This document shows, piece by piece, positions 42,980 to 56,281 of a stretch of DNA of 64,000 bases. The notes under the pieces are model-generated. The model was not told where the DNA came from and searched no databases. It saw only the letters and a program-made list of their open reading frames with translations. How positions within the stretch are numbered: position 1 is the stretch's first letter; every line of letters starts with the position of its first letter. The position numbers and the translations under genes were made by a program. The stretch is from Brachymonas sp049977365 (lineage in GTDB: Bacteria > Pseudomonadota > Gammaproteobacteria > Burkholderiales > Burkholderiaceae_C), in NCBI RefSeq assembly GCF_049977365.1, contig NZ_JBNGEN010000009.1, forward strand, positions 1-64,000. The letters are read 5' to 3'.

Positions 42980-43942
42980 ATGTTCCTCTCCAAGAATCCC
43001 CAGCTCAACAAGCACGGCGAGCTCATCCACCTGCTGTCCACCGAAGGCCTGTCGCGTGACATCCTCACGCACATCCTCGATACGGCCTCCCAGTTCGTGA
43101 GCGTCAATGACCGCGAGGTCAAGAAGGTTCCGCTCCTGCGCGGCAAGAGCGTGTTCAACCTGTTCTTCGAGAACAGTACCCGCACCCGCACCACCTTCGA
43201 GATCGCGGCCAAGCGCCTGTCGGCCGATGTCTTCAACCTCGACATCGCCCGCTCCTCCACCGCCAAGGGCGAGAGCCTGCTCGACACCATCGCCAACCTC
43301 AGCGCCATGGCGGCCGACATCTTCGTGGTGCGCCACAGCGAGAGCGGGGCTCCCTACCTCATCGCGCAGAACGTGGCACCGCATGTCCACGTGGTCAATG
43401 CCGGGGACGGACGCCATGCCCACCCCACGCAGGGGCTGCTCGACATGTACACCATCCGCCACTACAAGGGCGACTTCACGCAGCTGCGGGTGGCCATCGT
43501 GGGGGATGTGCTGCACTCGCGCGTGGCCCGCAGCGACATCCATGCGCTCACCACGCTCGGCTGCCCCGAGGTGCGGGTGGTCGGCCCCAAGACCCTCGCG
43601 CCCGAAAGCTTTGCGCCCATGGGGGTGCGGGTGTTCCACACCCTGGAGGAGGGCATCCGTGACTGCGACGTCATCATCATGCTGCGGCTGCAGAACGAGC
43701 GCATGAGCGGTGCCCTGCTGCCCAGCAGCCAGGAATACTTCAAGAGCTTCGGCCTCACCCCAGAGAAGCTGCAGCTGGCCCGGCCCGATGCCATCGTCAT
43801 GCACCCGGGGCCCATCAACCGCGGCGTCGAAATCGACAGCGCCGTGGCCGATGGCGCACAGAGCGTGATCCTGCCGCAGGTCACCTTCGGCATTGCCGTG
43901 CGCATGGCCGCCATGAGCATCGTGGCCAGCCATGAGGCCTGA
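42980..43942 (+). CDS. pyrB: Aspartate carbamoyltransferase catalytic subunit
   Basis: PyrB joins aspartate and carbamoyl phosphate, the first committed pyrimidine step. The 320-residue protein has the carbamoyl phosphate loop FFENSTRTRTTFE, the SSTAKGESLLDT loop, HPTQGLLDMYT and MHPGPINRG. No pyrI regulatory gene is present; instead a pyrC-like gene lies downstream, as in Pseudomonas, where the inactive PyrC homologue is needed for the ATCase holoenzyme. The ATG at 42980 gives the standard N terminus; the frame is open from 42929. Confidence 0.95.
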   Translation: MFLSKNPQLNKHGELIHLLSTEGLSRDILTHILDTASQFVSVNDREVKKVPLLRGKSVFNLFFENSTRTRTTFEIAAKRLSADVFNLDIARSSTAKGESLLDTIANLSAMAADIFVVRHSESGAPYLIAQNVAPHVHVVNAGDGRHAHPTQGLLDMYTIRHYKGDFTQLRVAIVGDVLHSRVARSDIHALTTLGCPEVRVVGPKTLAPESFAPMGVRVFHTLEEGIRDCDVIIMLRLQNERMSGALLPSSQEYFKSFGLTPEKLQLARPDAIVMHPGPINRGVEIDSAVADGAQSVILPQVTFGIAVRMAAMSIVASHEA

Positions 43943-44009
43943 GCGCCGCCTGCTGCATCCACGCCGCTCCATGCCCGTTCCGTCCCTGTCCTCCTCCCGA
44001 AGGTTCGCC

Positions 44010-44450
44010 ATGCTCTCTGCTCCGCGCTCCCTGCTGATGGCTTCCCTGGTCGCGCTCTGCGGCCTGTCGGCCGCGCTGCCTGCCACGGCGGCCGGTTCGC
44101 ACCGCGACCGCACGGCGGTGTCCTTCAACCTCGACGGACTGGGCGTCACGCCGCTGGGGGTCTATCTCAGCCGTCACTGGGAAGATCCCGAGCCCGTGCT
44201 GGCCTATGCCATCCGCCAGAAGTTCTTCGACGGCATCACCGCCCGAAGCCTCGCTGCGGAAGCCCCCCGCTTCGACATGGTGTGCACCGGAGAGCGCTGC
44301 GAATACGTGGGGCTGGTGCGGGCGCACGTGCATTCGGCACGCATCAATCCCCATTACCTCGGGCCCACCAACACCCTGCGCGTCGTCGTGCGCGCGGAAG
44401 CGTCCCAGGACGGACAGGTCACCATCACCGTGCACAAGACCCGCATGTGA
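44010..44450 (+). CDS. Unknown exported protein between pyrB and pyrC'
   Basis: The 146-residue product begins with a signal peptide (about 1-27, ending PATAA) and leads to a mature domain of about 115 residues with two cysteines in VCTGERCEY that may form a disulfide. I recognise no family. It sits between pyrB and the pyrC-like gene on the same strand, with about 45 bases to the next ATG, so it is co-transcribed but probably functionally unrelated. The ATG at 44010 is best; an upstream ATG at 43971 would add 13 residues before the signal. Confidence 0.65.
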   Translation: MLSAPRSLLMASLVALCGLSAALPATAAGSHRDRTAVSFNLDGLGVTPLGVYLSRHWEDPEPVLAYAIRQKFFDGITARSLAAEAPRFDMVCTGERCEYVGLVRAHVHSARINPHYLGPTNTLRVVVRAEASQDGQVTITVHKTRM

Positions 44451-44494
44451 CCTGCCGCCTTGCGACGGCCCATGACTATCCAGGAATCCATTCC

Positions 44495-45841
44495 ATGAAG
44501 ATCTTGATCCAAGGCGGCCGCATCCTGCATCCGGCCGACGGTACCGAACAGCCCGCCGATGTGGCCATTGCCGATGGGCGCATCGTCGCCCTGGGCGCCG
44601 CGCCCGCCGACTTCGTTCCCGAACGCACCCTCGATGCCCGGGGCTGCCTGGTGCTGCCCGGTCTGGTGGACCTCTCTGCGCGCATGCGGGAGCCCGGACA
44701 GGAGCATGCCCGCATGCTCGAAACCGAAATGGCTGCCGCCGTGGCTGGCGGCGTCACCAGCCTCGTCTGTCCGCCCGACACCGATCCGATTCTCGACGAG
44801 CAGGGGCTCGTGGAGATGCTCAAGTTCCGCTCGGGGCGCCTGCATCAGGCCCGTCTTTATCCGCTGGGGGCACTTACGCACGGGCTCAAGGGCGAGGTGC
44901 TGACCGAGATGGTCGAACTCTCCGAGTCCGGCTGCGTCGGGTTCTCGCAGGCCGAGGTGCCCATCGTCGACACCCAGGTGCTGCTGCGTGCGCTGCAGTA
45001 TGCGGCCACCTTCGGCTACACGGTCTGGCTGCGTCCGCAGGACGCATGGCTCGGCGGCGGCGTGGCCGCGAGCGGGGCCCTGTCCATGCGCATGGGGCTG
45101 TCCGGGGTGCCGGTGGTGGCCGAAACCATCGCCCTCATGACCCTGTTCGAGCTCATGCGCGCCACCGGAGCCCGCGTGCACCTGTGTCGCCTGAGCAGTG
45201 CCGCCGGCGTGGAGCTGGTCCGCGCGGCCAAGGCGTCGGGCCTGCCCGTCACCTGTGACGTGAGCATCAATTCCCTGCACCTCACCGACGTGGACATGGG
45301 CTATTTCGACAGCCGCACCCGTCTGCAGCCGCCGCTGCGCCAGCAGGCCGATCGGGCTGCCCTGCGCGCAGCCCTGGCCGACGGCACCATCGACGCGCTG
45401 GTCAGCAACCACACCCCCGTCACCGAAGACGAGAAGGCGCTGCCCTTCGCAGAAGCCGAGCCCGGCGCCACCGGCATCGAGCTGCTGCTGCCGCTCGCGC
45501 TGCAATGGGCACGCGAAGAAGGCGTGCCGCTCGCCACCGCTCTTGCCACCGTCACCACCCGCCCGGCCGCCGTGCTGGGCCGTGCGCTGGGCGCCGAGGC
45601 CGACAGCGCCGGGCGGCTCGCCGTGGGAGGCACCGCCGATCTGTGCCTGTGGGACCCGCAGGACCACTGGCAGGTGTCGGGCGCGACCCTGCGCAGCCAG
45701 AGCAGCTACACCCCGTTCGGCGGACATGAAATGCTGGGCCGTGTACGCGCCACGCTGGTGGGCGGACAGGTGGTCCACGAGCTGCCTTCCGCAGCGGACG
45801 CGCCGGCCTGTGGCTGCGCGTGCCAGTGCGGCGCCGCGTGA
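44495..45841 (+). CDS. Inactive dihydroorotase homologue (PyrC'/PyrX type)
   Basis: The 448-residue product has the amidohydrolase fold of class I dihydroorotases but has lost the zinc ligands: the DxHVHxR site reads DLSARMR (about residues 59-65), with Ser and Arg in place of the two His, and the later DHAPH region reads SNHTPVTEDEK. Such proteins are structural partners of PyrB in Pseudomonas-type ATCase. The C terminus ends in a Cys-rich CGCACQCG, odd for the family. A separate, complete pyrC lies at 62.8 kb, as expected. The ATG at 44495 has CAGGAA upstream. Confidence 0.9.
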   Translation: MKILIQGGRILHPADGTEQPADVAIADGRIVALGAAPADFVPERTLDARGCLVLPGLVDLSARMREPGQEHARMLETEMAAAVAGGVTSLVCPPDTDPILDEQGLVEMLKFRSGRLHQARLYPLGALTHGLKGEVLTEMVELSESGCVGFSQAEVPIVDTQVLLRALQYAATFGYTVWLRPQDAWLGGGVAASGALSMRMGLSGVPVVAETIALMTLFELMRATGARVHLCRLSSAAGVELVRAAKASGLPVTCDVSINSLHLTDVDMGYFDSRTRLQPPLRQQADRAALRAALADGTIDALVSNHTPVTEDEKALPFAEAEPGATGIELLLPLALQWAREEGVPLATALATVTTRPAAVLGRALGAEADSAGRLAVGGTADLCLWDPQDHWQVSGATLRSQSSYTPFGGHEMLGRVRATLVGGQVVHELPSAADAPACGCACQCGAA

Positions 45842-46599
45842 GCCGCACCCTGGCGCGGTTGCGCGGCATCCGCCGCGTGCTGGGACTGCTCCTGCACCTG
45901 CTCGCAGGCCTGTGGACTGTCTATGTCGTGTTTCCGTTTCTGAACCCTGCACGGCGTCAGCAGCGGGTGCAGGCATGGGCGGCCACCCTGCTGCGCCGCT
46001 GCGGTCTGGCAATGGAGCGGCGCGGGGCCCCCGCAGCCCCCGAACCCGGCCACGGTCTGCTGCTCGTGTCCAACCACATTTCCTGGCTCGACATCCCGGC
46101 ACTGCATGCGCTGGTGTTCTGCCGCTTCGTGTCCAAGTCCGAAGTGCGGCGCTGGCCTGTCGTGGGGCGTCTGGCCTCTGCTGCCCACACCCTGTACCTG
46201 CAGCGTGCCTCGCGGCGGGATGCCCACCGCGTGCTGCACGACATGGCCGACCGGCTGCGTGCCGGCGACGTGCTCGCGGTGTTTCCCGAGGGCACCACGA
46301 GCAATGGCCTGCAGCTGCTCCCGTTCCACGGCAATCTGCTGCAGGCTGCCATCAGTGCGGATGCATGCGTGCAGCCCGTGGCCATCCAGTTCTTCGACCG
46401 TGCCGGAGAGCCCAGCCTCATTCCCTGCTATGTCGGCAGCGACACCCTGATCGCTTCCCTGTGGCGCATCGTCTGTGCCCAGGGGCTGGTGGTGCGCGTG
46501 AGCTTCGGCATCCCCCAGAAGGCCGGCGACCGCACGCGGCAGGAATGGGCCGACGCCGTGCGCGCTGCCGTGAGCGTCATGCGGCACACCCCCGCCTGA
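45838..46599 (+). CDS. 1-acyl-sn-glycerol-3-phosphate acyltransferase family protein
   Basis: The product has an N-terminal membrane helix (LGLLLHLLAGLWTVYVVFPFL), motif I SNHISWLD, and motif III FPEGTTSNG; these form the catalytic His/Asp pair and glycerol-phosphate binding site of PlsC-like enzymes. It is likely to acylate lysophosphatidate or a related lipid at the inner membrane. I take the GTG at 45838, which overlaps the pyrC' stop as GTGA; another GTG at 45820 adds six residues. It is convergent with the flavin reductase gene, 42 bases apart. Confidence 0.88.
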   Translation: MSRTLARLRGIRRVLGLLLHLLAGLWTVYVVFPFLNPARRQQRVQAWAATLLRRCGLAMERRGAPAAPEPGHGLLLVSNHISWLDIPALHALVFCRFVSKSEVRRWPVVGRLASAAHTLYLQRASRRDAHRVLHDMADRLRAGDVLAVFPEGTTSNGLQLLPFHGNLLQAAISADACVQPVAIQFFDRAGEPSLIPCYVGSDTLIASLWRIVCAQGLVVRVSFGIPQKAGDRTRQEWADAVRAAVSVMRHTPA

Positions 46600-46641
46600 T
46601 GCAGAGCTGCATCCCCGCCAGGGAACTCTCCATGCCGGCTG

Positions 46642-47307
46642 TCAGGCTACATCGGTGGCAGGGGCGGGCGAGGGGACCGGCGCGGCTGTCGCGGCCCCTG
46701 TGGTGTAGAACTGGCCACCCGCCACATAGTGCAGGGTGCGCAGGTGCTGGAGCTCCGGCGGCAATTCGTCGAAGCGCCAGCGACCTTCTTGAAAGACGCG
46801 GCTGTCGGCCCAGGCGCCTGTCACCTCGGCCACGAACAGGTCGTGCGTGGCGCGCATGCGTTCGGCCAGCTCGCCTTGCAGCACCCGGCACTGCAGCCAT
46901 GCGGCACAGCCCTGCACCATAGGCACGGCAGCGCCTGCTGGCTGCCACAGGGACACGCCACACTGCGCCAGCTTGTCCGGTACTTCCCGCGCACTTTGGC
47001 TGCCCACGGCCAGTGCGAGCCCCGACTGTCCCGCCGTGGGCAGGCTCAGGGCGAGCATGCCGCCGGCTGCATCGATCAGCTCCCGGGTCCGCGAGGACTT
47101 GTCGAGCACCACGCACAGCGTCGGGGGACGAAAGTCCAGTGGCATGTTCCAGGCTGCTGCCATCACATCCACCTCGCCACCATGGCTGCCCGACACCAGC
47201 ACCACCGGACCATGGTTGACGAGCCGCAGCGCCCGATCGAGTGGCACGGGCTGCACAGGGGCATCGGTGGGCAAGACGGGCAGGCTGAGAGAACCGGAAA
47301 ACTGCAT
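46642..47307 (-). CDS. Flavin reductase-like domain protein
   Basis: The 221-residue protein has the FMN-binding split-barrel of flavin reductase-like proteins, with VNHGPVVLVSGSHGGEVDVMAAAWNMPLDF, RPPTLCVVLDKSSRT and LRTLHYVAGGQFYTTG. It probably reduces or binds FMN/FAD with NAD(P)H; a specific partner oxygenase is not seen. The ATG at 47307 begins MQFSGSLSL. The upstream open frame to 47721 is not used. It is divergent from the RAYT homologue. Confidence 0.85.
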   Translation of the reverse strand: MQFSGSLSLPVLPTDAPVQPVPLDRALRLVNHGPVVLVSGSHGGEVDVMAAAWNMPLDFRPPTLCVVLDKSSRTRELIDAAGGMLALSLPTAGQSGLALAVGSQSAREVPDKLAQCGVSLWQPAGAAVPMVQGCAAWLQCRVLQGELAERMRATHDLFVAEVTGAWADSRVFQEGRWRFDELPPELQHLRTLHYVAGGQFYTTGAATAAPVPSPAPATDVA

Positions 47308-47585
47308 GGAACGGACACGGACAGAGCAGGGGAAGCAGCCATTTTCGCGCAGAGCCTGCACTCCCCGGCGCCATTGCCCGGAATGGCCCTGCCTTTCATG
47401 GGTGTGAGAGGCTGCCCTGGAGCGCTCCCTTTCCCCCTTGCGTGATGCCCCTGCGCGGTCGTGCGTGCTGCTGCCTCTGGCTCGGGTACCATGCCGGAGG
47501 AGTGGAAGGTGCATGTGGTGCAGTCCCCATGGCGCTTGTCCATTCGATCCCCTTGTCGACTCTTTCCTTTTCAGGAGCCCTGTCC

Positions 47586-48293
47586 ATGGCGCGCTTGCCG
47601 CGGCTGAACCTTCCCGGCTATCCCCACCTGGTCCTTCAGAGCGGCCACAACAGCCAGCCCATCGCGCTCGGGGCGCCCGACTACCAGCAGCTGCTCCAGC
47701 TGATCGAGGCGGGAGCTGCACGGCACCGGGTCGCCCTGCATGCCTGGTGTCTGTTGCCGACGCGCTTCATGCTGCTCCTGACGCCGTCCACGGAAGAGGG
47801 ACTGCCGCTCCTGATGCAGGACACAGGCCGCGCCTATGTCCGCTACTTCAATGGTCTTCATGCACGCACCGGCACCCTGTGGGACGGCCGCTACCGCTGC
47901 ACGGTGCTCGATCCTGCGCGCTGGACACTTCCTGCCATGGTCTGCATGGACACCGAGCCCGTGCGCCGCGGCCTCGTGCTGCAGCCCGATGCCTATCCCT
48001 GGTCGAGCTGCGCGCGCTACACCGGGCTGCGCCCTCAGGCCGGGCTCACCGCGCCGGCTGCGCTCTGGGAGCTGGGCAACACCCCCTTTGCCCGTGAAAA
48101 CGCCTACCGGCGCTTGCTGGACGAGGGCGATGCGCTCGCACTGTGGCCGCGGCTGCTGGACGCCGCCCTGCATGGCTGGGTGCTCGGCGATGCAGCTTTC
48201 ATCGACACCCTGCAGCAGCAGACTGACAGACGCCTGCATAAAAAGCGTGCAGGCAGGCCGCCCAGAATGGTGCACTCTGCACGGACATCCTGA
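47586..48293 (+). CDS. RAYT/IS200-like transposase homologue lacking the HUH histidines
   Basis: The 235-residue product starts MARLPRLNLPGYPHLVLQSG, the hallmark of REP-associated tyrosine transposases, and keeps RAYVRYFNGLHARTGTLWDGRYR with the candidate nucleophile Tyr84 or Tyr87. The metal-binding His-x-His motif, normally in a stretch like NHxHLL, reads TRFMLLL (about residues 59-65), so strand cleavage is unlikely. The frame is intact and no element ends flank it, which suggests a domesticated DNA-binding protein or a recent loss of function. The ATG at 47586 gives the family N terminus. It lies 372 bases upstream of gltB. Confidence 0.8.
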   Translation: MARLPRLNLPGYPHLVLQSGHNSQPIALGAPDYQQLLQLIEAGAARHRVALHAWCLLPTRFMLLLTPSTEEGLPLLMQDTGRAYVRYFNGLHARTGTLWDGRYRCTVLDPARWTLPAMVCMDTEPVRRGLVLQPDAYPWSSCARYTGLRPQAGLTAPAALWELGNTPFARENAYRRLLDEGDALALWPRLLDAALHGWVLGDAAFIDTLQQQTDRRLHKKRAGRPPRMVHSARTS

Positions 48294-48664
48294 ATTCATG
48301 AATCCATTCAACAAGATGTATGTGTCACCAATAAAATAATTGGAATTCATCCCGTCAATTTAATTGGAATCTGACCCCTATTATTTTTGCTGCAAAACAG
48401 GGGGGTTTGCTTTATGCTTGTTGCGTTGCAAAACCGTGGCGTTCAAGCAGTCGGCAAGGGACGTGGACGGAATGTGCATGCACACGGACAATCAGGCAGG
48501 GCGCCGCACCGCGCAGGGGGTGCCGCCCAGCGGGACAGGGGGTGTCCCGCGCCTGCTCCCCACCGTGGCGGCACGTCCGGCACATGCCCCGGAACATCTC
48601 GCGCCCCACGCCGCACGACCTTCGCGCGTGGCGCCCCAGCACTCTTTCAGGAACGGGAACTTTC
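48294..48664. other. AT-rich leader region upstream of gltB
   Basis: These 371 bases lie between the transposase homologue and gltB. The first 150 bases are AT-rich and hold a 10-base direct repeat, listed separately, and T-rich stretches that could be the gltB promoter. The rest is GC-rich and open in the gltB frame from 48407, but without protein-like sequence. No riboswitch is recognised. Confidence 0.35.
48338..48371. repeat. Direct repeat AATTGGAAT with trailing CTGACCCC
   Basis: AATTGGAATT at 48338-48347 and AATTGGAATC at 48362-48371 are direct repeats 24 bases apart, 45 bases after the transposase homologue; the second runs on into CTGACCCC. The position suggests remnants of a RAYT-linked terminal or REP-like element. 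Confidence 0.45.
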
Positions 48665-53536
<4,872 letters not shown>

Positions 53537-53565
53537 GCCACAGCCATCTTTGAGGAATACACATC

Positions 53566-55053
53566 ATGGGAAAAATCACCGGCTTCATGGAGTACCAGCG
53601 CCTTGAAGAGGGCTACAAGCCCGTCAAGGAACGCCTGAAGAACTACAAGGAGTTCGTCATCGGTCTCGATGACAAGCAGGAGCAGATCCAGGCCGCTCGC
53701 TGCATGGACTGCGGCACGCCGTTCTGCAACAACGGCTGTCCGGTCAACAATATCATTCCGGACTTCAACAATCTGGTCTACCAGCAGGACTGGGAAGCGG
53801 CGATCGAGGTACTCCACAGCACCAACAACTTCCCCGACTTCACCGGCCGCATCTGCCCCGCGCCCTGCGAGGCGGCCTGCACGCTGAACATCCAGAAGTC
53901 GCCTGTCGGCATTAAGAGCATCGAGCACGGCATCATCGACCGCGCCTGGGAAAACGGCTGGGTCAAGCCCCAGGTGCCGGCCGTCAAGACCGGCAAGAAG
54001 GTGGCTGTCGTCGGTTCCGGTCCTGCCGGGCTGGCTGCGGCACAGCAGCTCGCCCGTGCGGGCCACACCGTCACCGTGTTCGAGAAGAACGACCGCATCG
54101 GCGGCCTGCTGCGCTACGGCATTCCCGACTTCAAGCTCGACAAGTCCCACATCGACCGCCGCATCGAGCAGATGCAGGCCGAGGGCGTGGAATTCCGCCG
54201 GGGCGTGCTGGTCGGCGACTGGCCCAAGTCGGGTGCCGCCAGCAAGATCACCAACTGGCATCAGGAAACCATCAGCGCCAAGCAGCTGCAGAAGGATTTC
54301 GATGCCGTGCTGATCGCAGCCGGCTCCGAGCAGAGTCGCGACCTGCCCGTGCCGGGACGTGACCTCGACGGCGTGCACTTCGCCATGGAGTTCCTGCCCC
54401 AGCAGAACAAGATCAACGCCGGCGACAAGCTCGCCAAGCAGCTCCTCGCCACCGGCAAGCACGTCATCGTGATCGGCGGCGGCGACACCGGCAGCGACTG
54501 CGTGGGCACCAGCAACCGCCAGGGCGCCGAAAGCGTGGTGCAGTTCGAGCTCATGCCGCAGCCTCCGGTCGAGGAAAACCGTCCCATGACCTGGCCCTAC
54601 TGGCCGATCAAGCTGCGCACCAGCTCCAGCCACGACGAAGGCTGCGAACGCGCCTTCGCCATCGCCACCAAGGAATTCGTGCCCGGTACCGGCAAGGACA
54701 AGGGCCGCGTGGTGGGCGTCAAGACTGTCCACGTCGAATGGAAGGACGGCAAGATGGTCGAAGTCCCCGGCAGCGAGCAGGTCTACAAGGCCGACCTCGT
54801 GCTGCTGGCCATGGGCTTCGTGCATCCTGTGGCAGAGATGCTCAAGTCCTTCGGAATGGAGCTCGACGGCCGCGGCAATGCCAAGGCCGGCACCGACGAG
54901 GAAGGCGGATACGCCACCAGCGTCAAGGGCACCTTCGTTGCAGGCGATGTGCGCCGCGGCCAGTCCCTCGTGGTGTGGGCCATCCGTGAAGGCCGTCAGG
55001 CCGCCCGCGCGGTGGATCAGTACCTGATGGGATCGAGCGTGCTCCCGCGCTGA
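53566..55053 (+). CDS. gltD: Glutamate synthase (NADPH) small subunit
   Basis: GltD passes electrons from NADPH through FAD and iron-sulphur centres to GltB. The 495-residue protein has the N-terminal cysteine motifs CMDCGTPFCNNGCPVNNIIP and CPAPCEAAC, the FAD motif VAVVGSGPAGLAAAQQLARAG and the NADPH fold VIGGGDTGSDCVG. A GAGGA site precedes the ATG. It ends with a strong terminator and is clearly one operon with gltB. Confidence 0.97.
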   Translation: MGKITGFMEYQRLEEGYKPVKERLKNYKEFVIGLDDKQEQIQAARCMDCGTPFCNNGCPVNNIIPDFNNLVYQQDWEAAIEVLHSTNNFPDFTGRICPAPCEAACTLNIQKSPVGIKSIEHGIIDRAWENGWVKPQVPAVKTGKKVAVVGSGPAGLAAAQQLARAGHTVTVFEKNDRIGGLLRYGIPDFKLDKSHIDRRIEQMQAEGVEFRRGVLVGDWPKSGAASKITNWHQETISAKQLQKDFDAVLIAAGSEQSRDLPVPGRDLDGVHFAMEFLPQQNKINAGDKLAKQLLATGKHVIVIGGGDTGSDCVGTSNRQGAESVVQFELMPQPPVEENRPMTWPYWPIKLRTSSSHDEGCERAFAIATKEFVPGTGKDKGRVVGVKTVHVEWKDGKMVEVPGSEQVYKADLVLLAMGFVHPVAEMLKSFGMELDGRGNAKAGTDEEGGYATSVKGTFVAGDVRRGQSLVVWAIREGRQAARAVDQYLMGSSVLPR

Positions 55054-55127
55054 TGCCATCTGCGCACTGTCCCCGCCATATGCGCGGGCGCGGCGGGGCG
55101 CATGCCTTTGCCGGCTGTGCCGGTCTG

Positions 55128-55155
55128 AGCGGCTCCTTCAGGGAGCCGCTTTTTT
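55128..55155 (+). terminator. gltD intrinsic terminator
   Basis: AGCGGCTCC (55128-55136) pairs with GGAGCCGCT (55142-55150) with a 5-base loop, followed by a T run to 55155. It lies 75 bases after the gltD stop. Confidence 0.92.
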
Positions 55156-55236
55156 GTTGCGGCTGACGATGGATCGGCCTGAGGAAAATCCCGAAATGCG
55201 CGGGGAAACGGGAGTGGAAGCGTCTTCTTCAAACTG

Positions 55237-55256
55237 TCCTTGAAAATAATCAAGGA
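55237..55256. promoter_or_regulatory. Perfect dyad TCCTTGA-N6-TCAAGGA
   Basis: TCCTTGA at 55237-55243 and TCAAGGA at 55250-55256 are perfect inverted arms with 6 A/T-rich bases between. It lies about 305 bases upstream of the orphan gene ATG, in an AT-rich region, and resembles an operator for a dimeric regulator. Confidence 0.45.
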
Positions 55257-55274
55257 TTTGTTGGAGATATTTAC

Positions 55275-55288
55275 CCCCAATATTGGGG
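55275..55288. promoter_or_regulatory. 14-base palindrome CCCCAATATTGGGG
   Basis: A perfect 14-base palindrome, 18 bases beyond the previous dyad. The contrast of C/G ends and AATATT core suggests a protein-binding site; no T run follows, so it is not a terminator. Confidence 0.45.
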
Positions 55289-55562
55289 ATTTTCAAAGAG
55301 GTTCTCAGAGGAAGAGCAGAAGATGCGTCATCCTTGCGTCAGAATGAAAACATAGACTGAAATGCGTAGAAACAGCTTGTCCCTCTGGCATCGCAAGATA
55401 GTTCATCTGGGGAAGGCGGGGAGTTTCTGCACGCAGAGTGGTCTGCATTTATTTTCATTCGAGATCTGTCGAAATGTCCTCTGGGCATATTCGCGGGTCC
55501 GCTACTTCGCAGGACTGCGTTTCCTGCAGAAGATACCGTGCAAGTGCATCAGGGAGAATCAC

Positions 55563-56075
55563 ATGCTTGGCCGTATTACCGAACGGTCCGCGACGCCAGC
55601 CGAGAAACTGGCCGCGACCCAAATGTTCAACCAGCCCCAGTTCCGTTTCCATACGCGCGATTGCATGCGCAGCGAGGCGTATGCCATGTATGGCATCAAT
55701 GCCGAGATTGAATTCACATGCATCCAGCCCGATTTCTACGAGATCTCGGTGCGCCATGAGCCCAACAGCGGGCGCTTCAGCTGGAACAGTCCCCACACGT
55801 TCATGTACATGCTGCAGATGCTGTCTGCACGCATGGTGAGCCTCAAGGGCTATCCCTATTTCGCCTTTGGGCACTATCGCCGGCCGGTGGGCGGGCTGCA
55901 GATCCGTGTCGAGGGCAGCAGCCGCTACACGCAGTACTGTCTGAGGATGCTGCACACCCCGGAAATTCCTGCCGATGCACTGAGCCGCAAGGTGCTGTGG
56001 ACCAAGATCCGCCCTGCCGAGCCGCAGAAGTTCGATTTCTCGCGCGATCTCATCCGCTCCGAGTTCTGCTGGTGA
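55563..56075 (+). CDS. Unknown soluble protein (orphan gene)
   Basis: The 170-residue product has no signal peptide, membrane segment or motif I know. It is rich in aromatic and basic residues (RFHTRDCMRSEAYAMYG, FMYMLQMLSARM, YFAFGHYRRPVGG) and so looks like a compact nucleic-acid- or ligand-binding domain, but this is only a composition argument. The ATG at 55563 follows a GGGAG site and is the best start. Upstream lies AT-rich DNA with two dyads. It is convergent with the thioesterase gene. Confidence 0.65.
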   Translation: MLGRITERSATPAEKLAATQMFNQPQFRFHTRDCMRSEAYAMYGINAEIEFTCIQPDFYEISVRHEPNSGRFSWNSPHTFMYMLQMLSARMVSLKGYPYFAFGHYRRPVGGLQIRVEGSSRYTQYCLRMLHTPEIPADALSRKVLWTKIRPAEPQKFDFSRDLIRSEFCW

Positions 56076-56202
56076 GTCTGTCTCTGGCGCAGACTGGCTC
56101 GGCTTGACTGGGCTCGGAAGACATAGGACGCCCGCCGCTGCATGGCAGCAGCCGGAGGGGCGGCTCCGAGGCATGATGCAAGCCACCTCGGCGCCAAGCA
56201 CA

Positions 56203-56224
56203 CACGGGCCCTTGCGGGCCCGTG
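56203..56224. terminator. 9-bp hairpin between convergent genes
   Basis: CACGGGCCC (56203-56211) pairs with GGGCCCGTG (56216-56224) around a TTGC loop in the 206-base gap between the orphan gene and the thioesterase. No T run follows on either strand; a bidirectional weak terminator or RNA end cap is likely. Confidence 0.45.
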
Positions 56225-56281
56225 GATGAGGACAGCTTCTGCACATGGCTGGCTCCTTGGCCTGCCATGCGCTCTACAAAG

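Larger units (their letters stand above)
55054..55562. other. AT-rich region between gltD and the orphan gene
   Basis: The first 100 bases hold the gltD terminator. From about 55190 the DNA turns AT-rich for nearly 370 bases, with two perfect dyads (55237-55256 and 55275-55288). The frame of the downstream gene is open from 55362, but that extension lacks protein-like composition. The region is probably a regulated promoter or an acquired segment. Confidence 0.5.

Noticed and set aside
47586..48371. Active insertion sequence
   Set aside because: No terminal stem-loops flank the gene, and the catalytic His-x-His is absent.
48407..48664. A GltB extension of 86 residues
   Set aside because: The nucleophile Cys should follow a short propeptide; the ATG at 48665 places it at residue 25.
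55362..55562. An N-terminal extension of the orphan gene to 55362
   Set aside because: The ATG at 55563 has a ribosome site, and the extension overlaps AT-rich promoter-like DNA with unlikely composition.
56203..56224. Full rho-independent terminator
   Set aside because: The stem is strong but lacks a T run on either strand; kept only as a hairpin at lower confidence.
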